Assembly: GCA_027924585.1 (NCBI GenBank)
Contig: BSBM01000461.1
Location: 7,086,001 to 7,150,000, forward strand
Length of the DNA stretch: 64,000 nucleotides
Direction of reading: 5' to 3'
From: Larix kaempferi
Lineage: Eukaryota; Streptophyta; Pinopsida; Pinales; Pinaceae
The notes below the pieces were generated by a model, which saw nothing but the letters and a program-made list of their open reading frames with translations, had not been told where the DNA came from and searched no databases. This document shows positions 60,591 to 64,000 of the stretch, one piece after another. The stretch's first letter is position 1. Each line of letters starts with the position of its first letter. The position numbers were made by a program, and so were the translations under genes.

Positions 60591-61094
60591 TCCGACAGAA
60601 AAACCTATGGGACTTCAGTGGACGATGACATCGGAAATGCTAATGGAATGCTACAACATAATAGGAGAAACAGACGATGAGAACGATCCTCGGGTTACGT
60701 ATATACCAAAGTCAGAAGGAAGTCGCAATGTCGAAGCTCCAGATATGTTGTTCGACAAGTTTCAGCAGCCTTTGCAAATCAAGAAATTGAACATTGGGTC
60801 GGAGGATAATCCCAAGTTCGCCAGCATTGAATATTATTTTACGAATCGACCATTGCCAAGATGACTGACCTACTACATGAGTTCCAAGGCTTGTTCCCGA
60901 CAAAATTTTCAGAGATGAAAGGCATTTCTAGGGACCTAGGAGAGATGAAGATTTCACTGAAACCTGATGCGAAGCCAGTAAAACAACGACCTTATGGGTC
61001 GAATCCGAGGTCCAAGGAGCATGAAAAAGCTAAACAAGAGAGACTAGAACGAAGGGTTGGTGCCACAAAGTCGGCTACAGCTCCATCAAGATAA
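60591..61094 (+). pseudogene. pol: T1b start of RT (truncated)
   Basis: After a linker and a frame change near 60860, the text reads LLHEFQGLFPTKFSEMKGIS, then DLGEMKISLKPDAKPVKQRP, which is the standard approach to RT in gypsy elements of this kind. It then degenerates (SKEHEKAKQERLERR) and ends at 61092 beside an A-rich run. None of the RT catalytic motifs is present, so the pol core was deleted here. Confidence 0.8.
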
Positions 61095-61409
61095 AAAAAA
61101 AAAAGAAAAAAAAAAGCGATGACACAAAAAGAAGCGACTAGGTAACGCACCTATCGATAGGATTCCACGATGCGAAGGGGTCAAATCCCATCATAAATGC
61201 AGTAGTTAATCCACAACGCACGACGGCGAACACAAATAATGATGCAATTAATAACTGACGCATGCAGAGGATTCGGTTAATCAACGTTGGATTTGGTAAT
61301 AATGGTACAAAATCAGCAGGCATGGATGGGATGCGGCAAATCAAAACTATAAATATGTGGGAGGCAGACAGTTCGATGCATTGTGTGTTAAGCAAGAAAC
61401 AACAAGATA

Positions 61410-61893
61410 GTGCATATGGAAAAGACAGCCCAGACAGTTGCAGAGGGTGTCACAAAGTTTTGGGGAAGTGTAGGCCAGGATGAACAGCTAACCGAGCTGA
61501 ATGCACAACTTAGCGAAGCAGAAACACAGTTGGAATCCTTGAAGATATTGCTTAAAGCGATGCCCTCACTCATACAGATGACGAAGGTTGCATAACTAAA
61601 AGGAATGCAGCAGCGAGTAACTAAGGCACACGAAAGGCAACAAAGAAGGGCCACACACCTTAACGAGCTACAAAAAAAAGTATAAGTCATCACAGTAAAG
61701 GAAATGGATGCAATGAAATAGGTCAAGCAACAACTGGAGGAAACACAACATAAAAGTTGTGAACACCCAACATAACAGTAGGTAGAAGAATGCACACAAC
61801 TCAAAGCATCAACGAAGGAAGTGGTCGACCAGATCAAAAATGAATACGACGATTTTAGGCAGCAGGTGAATGCACCAAAGGTGTCCAGCTGAG
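61410..61893 (+). pseudogene. T1b 3' coiled-coil region (broken)
   Basis: One frame: TVAEGVTKFWGSVGQDEQLT, ELNAQLSEAETQLESLKILL, then over stops MQQRVTKAHERQQRRATHLN, VKQQLEETQ, VVDQIKNEYDDFRQQVN, ending at TGA 61891. It is strongly heptad-like with many Gln/Glu/Leu. Five internal stops are TAA or TAG where CAA or CAG would fit. It lies just before the purine tract, in the place of an extra 3' ORF. I do not know its function. It may also be a leftover of a longer polyprotein end. Confidence 0.55.
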
Positions 61894-61913
61894 GTGGCTC
61901 AAGGGAGAGCCAC

Positions 61914-61931
61914 AAGTTTTTTTCGGGGGCC
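61914..61931 (+). other. T1b polypurine tract region
   Basis: A T run followed by CGGGGGCC directly before TGTTGG. This TTTTTTCGGGGGCC form is common in gypsy elements of this kind. Confidence 0.75.
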
Positions 61932-62709
61932 TGTTGGCACGGGGTTAGACGACAGGAAGTGCGGAAGCCGACAGTGACAAGAAGGACCATCCGCGGAAGA
62001 AATGACCATTCGCGGAGAACGAGCTGACAAAAGCGCAAGATTAGTTTATTTAGTTTAGAATGGGTCATTTGGACCATTTTGTAACTGTCTTAGTTGGCTA
62101 TAAATAGGACTATGATTGTAAGCCTAAGGGCATCAGTTGATCAGGGAAGGAGCAGATGAATTGTGTAATGTTATGCTCTGCTTCTGACAAGTTCTGTATA
62201 GATTCGCGATAAGTTGTTTGGAACTGTCCCTGCGAAGGTTGTACTGCGGGTTTTTGATGAGTTAATGCATGAAGATGTTCGGTTATGTCCCTGTATATGT
62301 TGAATTATGATGTCTCTTTCTTGTGTTTTTGTTTACGTTGAATGATGAATGCAACCCAGATAATGTGTTATGCTTAATTTATGTCGATGTGATTGCCAGT
62401 TATACAATGTTGGTGCGAATGTTAATTAGACATTAAGAATGCGAATGATGAATGTATGAACTATTAAGTATGATGCGGAGGTAAATCTCTGGTTTTTGTA
62501 GTGATAGAGTAAGAATAGATGCATGTACTCCCCACACTACGGAAACCTAGTTCCTGCATCCCCCTTAATCATCTCGGGTGAGACTTCACTCGCTTCGCGA
62601 GTGTTGCTGGAAAGGGTAAAACCTTTCTGGGCCAATGCTTAAGGGTGTTCGGTTGGTATTTGTTGACAACAGTGTGAAGTGATCCCCTGTTGACAGAACT
62701 GTGTCAACA
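61932..62709 (+). repeat. T1b 3' LTR
   Basis: TGTTGGCACGG...GTGTCAACA, with TATAAATA at 62099-62106. Confidence 0.95.
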
Positions 62710-62714
62710 TTACA

Positions 62715-62944
62715 TGTGGTTTAATTATTCTCAGGAGTTATACAGGTTGTTGACTAGCTATCTGTATCTCTGTGATGTGTATTTATTAAATATATCGCAG
62801 ACCTTAAATCTTGTGCCCATTAGTAAACTCAAAATTTAGAAAACATTTTCGCTCCTCCTTTATGTTCTTTGATAAATTTATCTAAACCTTAATATACGAT
62901 GAAGATTCTTGATTGTTAAAAATTTTACTATCGCTTTAGTTACT
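62715..62944. repeat. 230-bp direct repeat R, right copy
   Basis: Pairs with 55750-55979. It begins TGTGGTTTAATTATTCTC five bases after the T1b LTR. Confidence 0.9.
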
Positions 62945-64000
62945 CATGCCTCCTATGGTGAGGAGCAAGCTCTTTTAAGCGATCTGAAATTATCAGAATT
63001 TAAGGTTTAAACCTAATCGAATATTAATTTAAGAACCTCTCGATGAGTGTATCGACCCATGTAACACCACTGAAATAAAGGAGTTAGAGTTCTTTAAGCT
63101 AAAAGTGTCAGTCCTATGTTATGCAAATCTTTGAGACATCATTTCATTAAAAATAATTTTTCTTTATATATACTATGTACTTCATGCTCGAAGTCATAGG
63201 TTCAAATATCCATTCCTATGATTTCGTACTTGGTAATGGTGATGTATAGTTACTTTATAACAAATTGGATACCAGTTATTAGAAGTACAATTGAGTTACG
63301 AGTAACGATATATTATATCTTTTCTTTCCTTCTTGGGTATGTACTATATGCATTTGTATGTAGATAAGTGAAAGAGAGTTATAAATGTGGAATATATATA
63401 TGTAAACACATATATATTTATGTATAAATATACGTCGAATGTTTTAAATATCAAATGGATTATATTTAAGCTTTATGAAAATAAAGGAGATGTAGTAAGA
63501 ATTTATTTGAAATATGGTATTTCGTTTTAAGAGAAGATTGAAAGATTTATTAAACCTATTTATGGGTAAGAGAATAATGTGGGGGTATGATCTATAGGTA
63601 GTTTGCAAAATGAAAAATCTCAGAATTTAAATGTTATACTCCACTTGCATTTTATCAAAGAAATCTGATAAGATATTATTACTATTGATTGTTGTAGCAT
63701 TCATTTAATAGTTTTTATTTTTCAAAAGAAAGATTGAATTTGAGGGTTGTTACACTTCCATATTGGGAGAATTTTAAGATTTCCCAATTACTGGATCCCA
63801 TGCATATATTCAAAAAAGTTTCATCTTCTTTATGGAGGCACATATCATCAAAACAAATTGACACATTGGGTGTTAGGATAGATCTTATTTATTAGAATAC
63901 TAAAAGGAAACATTGGCCAAGAAATGAAAGTAGAGGAGAGGTTGGAACCTCTTGGTCGTTTAAAGAGGGTGATGTCCCATGGATTTTGAAGAAATATGAT
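62945..64000. other. Unassigned stretch
   Basis: No coding signal. GAGGGTTGTTACA at about 63742-63754 equals the 3' end form of the giant LTRs (GGGTTGTTACA), so an LTR of that family could end here on the plus strand. No other matching block was found. A TA-rich tract lies at about 63395-63430. Confidence 0.4.

Larger units (their letters stand above)
55980..62709 (+). mobile_element. T1b: gypsy-like element with double Gag region, RT mostly deleted
   Basis: Both LTRs are present (781 and 778 bp), the purine tract lies before the second, and the flanks are TTACT and TTACA (four of five bases agree). Inside, in order: N-terminal domain, Gag, five zinc-knuckle positions, protease, second Gag-like domain, the very start of RT, then an A-rich break at about 61095-61115 and a coiled-coil region. 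RT core, RNase H and integrase are gone. It depends on others for movement and is now dead through many stops. Confidence 0.9.

Noticed and set aside
61388-62077. Minus-strand open frame of 229 codons, Cys/Ser-rich
   Set aside because: It is the reverse of the plus-strand coiled-coil frame and runs on into the LTR. The opposite strand has the protein-like text and the family context.
63060-63075. TGTAACACC as the left end of another giant LTR
   Set aside because: The following bases do not align with the other LTRs, and no partner end is found.

Overview
This is a eukaryotic window made almost entirely of retrotransposons. It is AT-rich and gene-poor, and every recognisable coding block belongs to a plant-type family: Ty3/gypsy chromovirus, Ty1/copia, plant L1-type LINE, a zinc-knuckle non-autonomous LTR element, and two broken plant host-gene fragments. 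Very long LTRs, deep nesting and many old broken copies fit a large seed-plant genome, most likely a conifer. That assignment is inference. I see no intact host gene, no rRNA, no clean tRNA and no CRISPR array.

Layout. 1-6375: gypsy element A, minus strand (gag, protease, RT, start of RNase H running off the left edge), with a perfect 14-nt initiator-Met-type primer site and a 3.2 kb 5' LTR. 6376-6650: broken Kelch-repeat F-box gene fragment abutting that LTR. 6651-8890: remnant of a non-autonomous element (B) with leader minisatellite, primer site and 1.28 kb LTR. 8896-9290: AT-rich repeat X. 9300-10330: LINE fragment. 11901-16609: 4.7 kb solo LTR with target duplication TAATA. 17454-18062: two exons of a broken gene resembling the N-terminus of a chromomethylase. 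18139-34711: copia element, minus strand, target duplication TTCAC, LTRs about 410 bp. Nested in its protease region is a complete non-autonomous LTR element at 21888-31559 (LARD-1, target duplication GAACA, LTRs about 1447 bp). 34774-36935: short duplications, a second repeat X, a clipped element-B LTR and an unrecognised broken ORF. 36936-43917: mostly unassigned, with a minisatellite and a possible SINE. 43918-50319: gypsy element B, plus strand, truncated at its 5' side (RNase H, integrase, chromodomain, 4.55 kb 3' LTR). It abuts element T1a (50320-55133, minus). T1b (55980-62709, plus) is a second member of the T1 family with both LTRs, lying between two copies of a 230-bp repeat.

How it fits together. 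Nesting gives an order of events: copia entered first, then LARD-1 entered copia. LTR divergence counted by eye (about 4% for copia, about 2.6% for LARD-1) agrees. Gypsy B lies against T1a coding sequence and probably inserted into it. Most copies are dead through nonsense codons, many of them TAA, TAG or TGA where CAA, CAG or CGA would fit, as expected of methylated and silenced DNA. The least damaged reading frame is the LARD-1 zinc-knuckle protein.

Points of most interest: (1) LARD-1, a complete LTR element whose only protein sits at its 3' end behind about 6 kb of non-coding leader carrying two tandem arrays; (2) the T1 family, which has a second Gag-like domain between protease and RT, and in T1b a coiled-coil region before the 3' LTR; (3) giant 3.2-4.7 kb LTRs that share a small hairpin at a constant distance from their 3' end.
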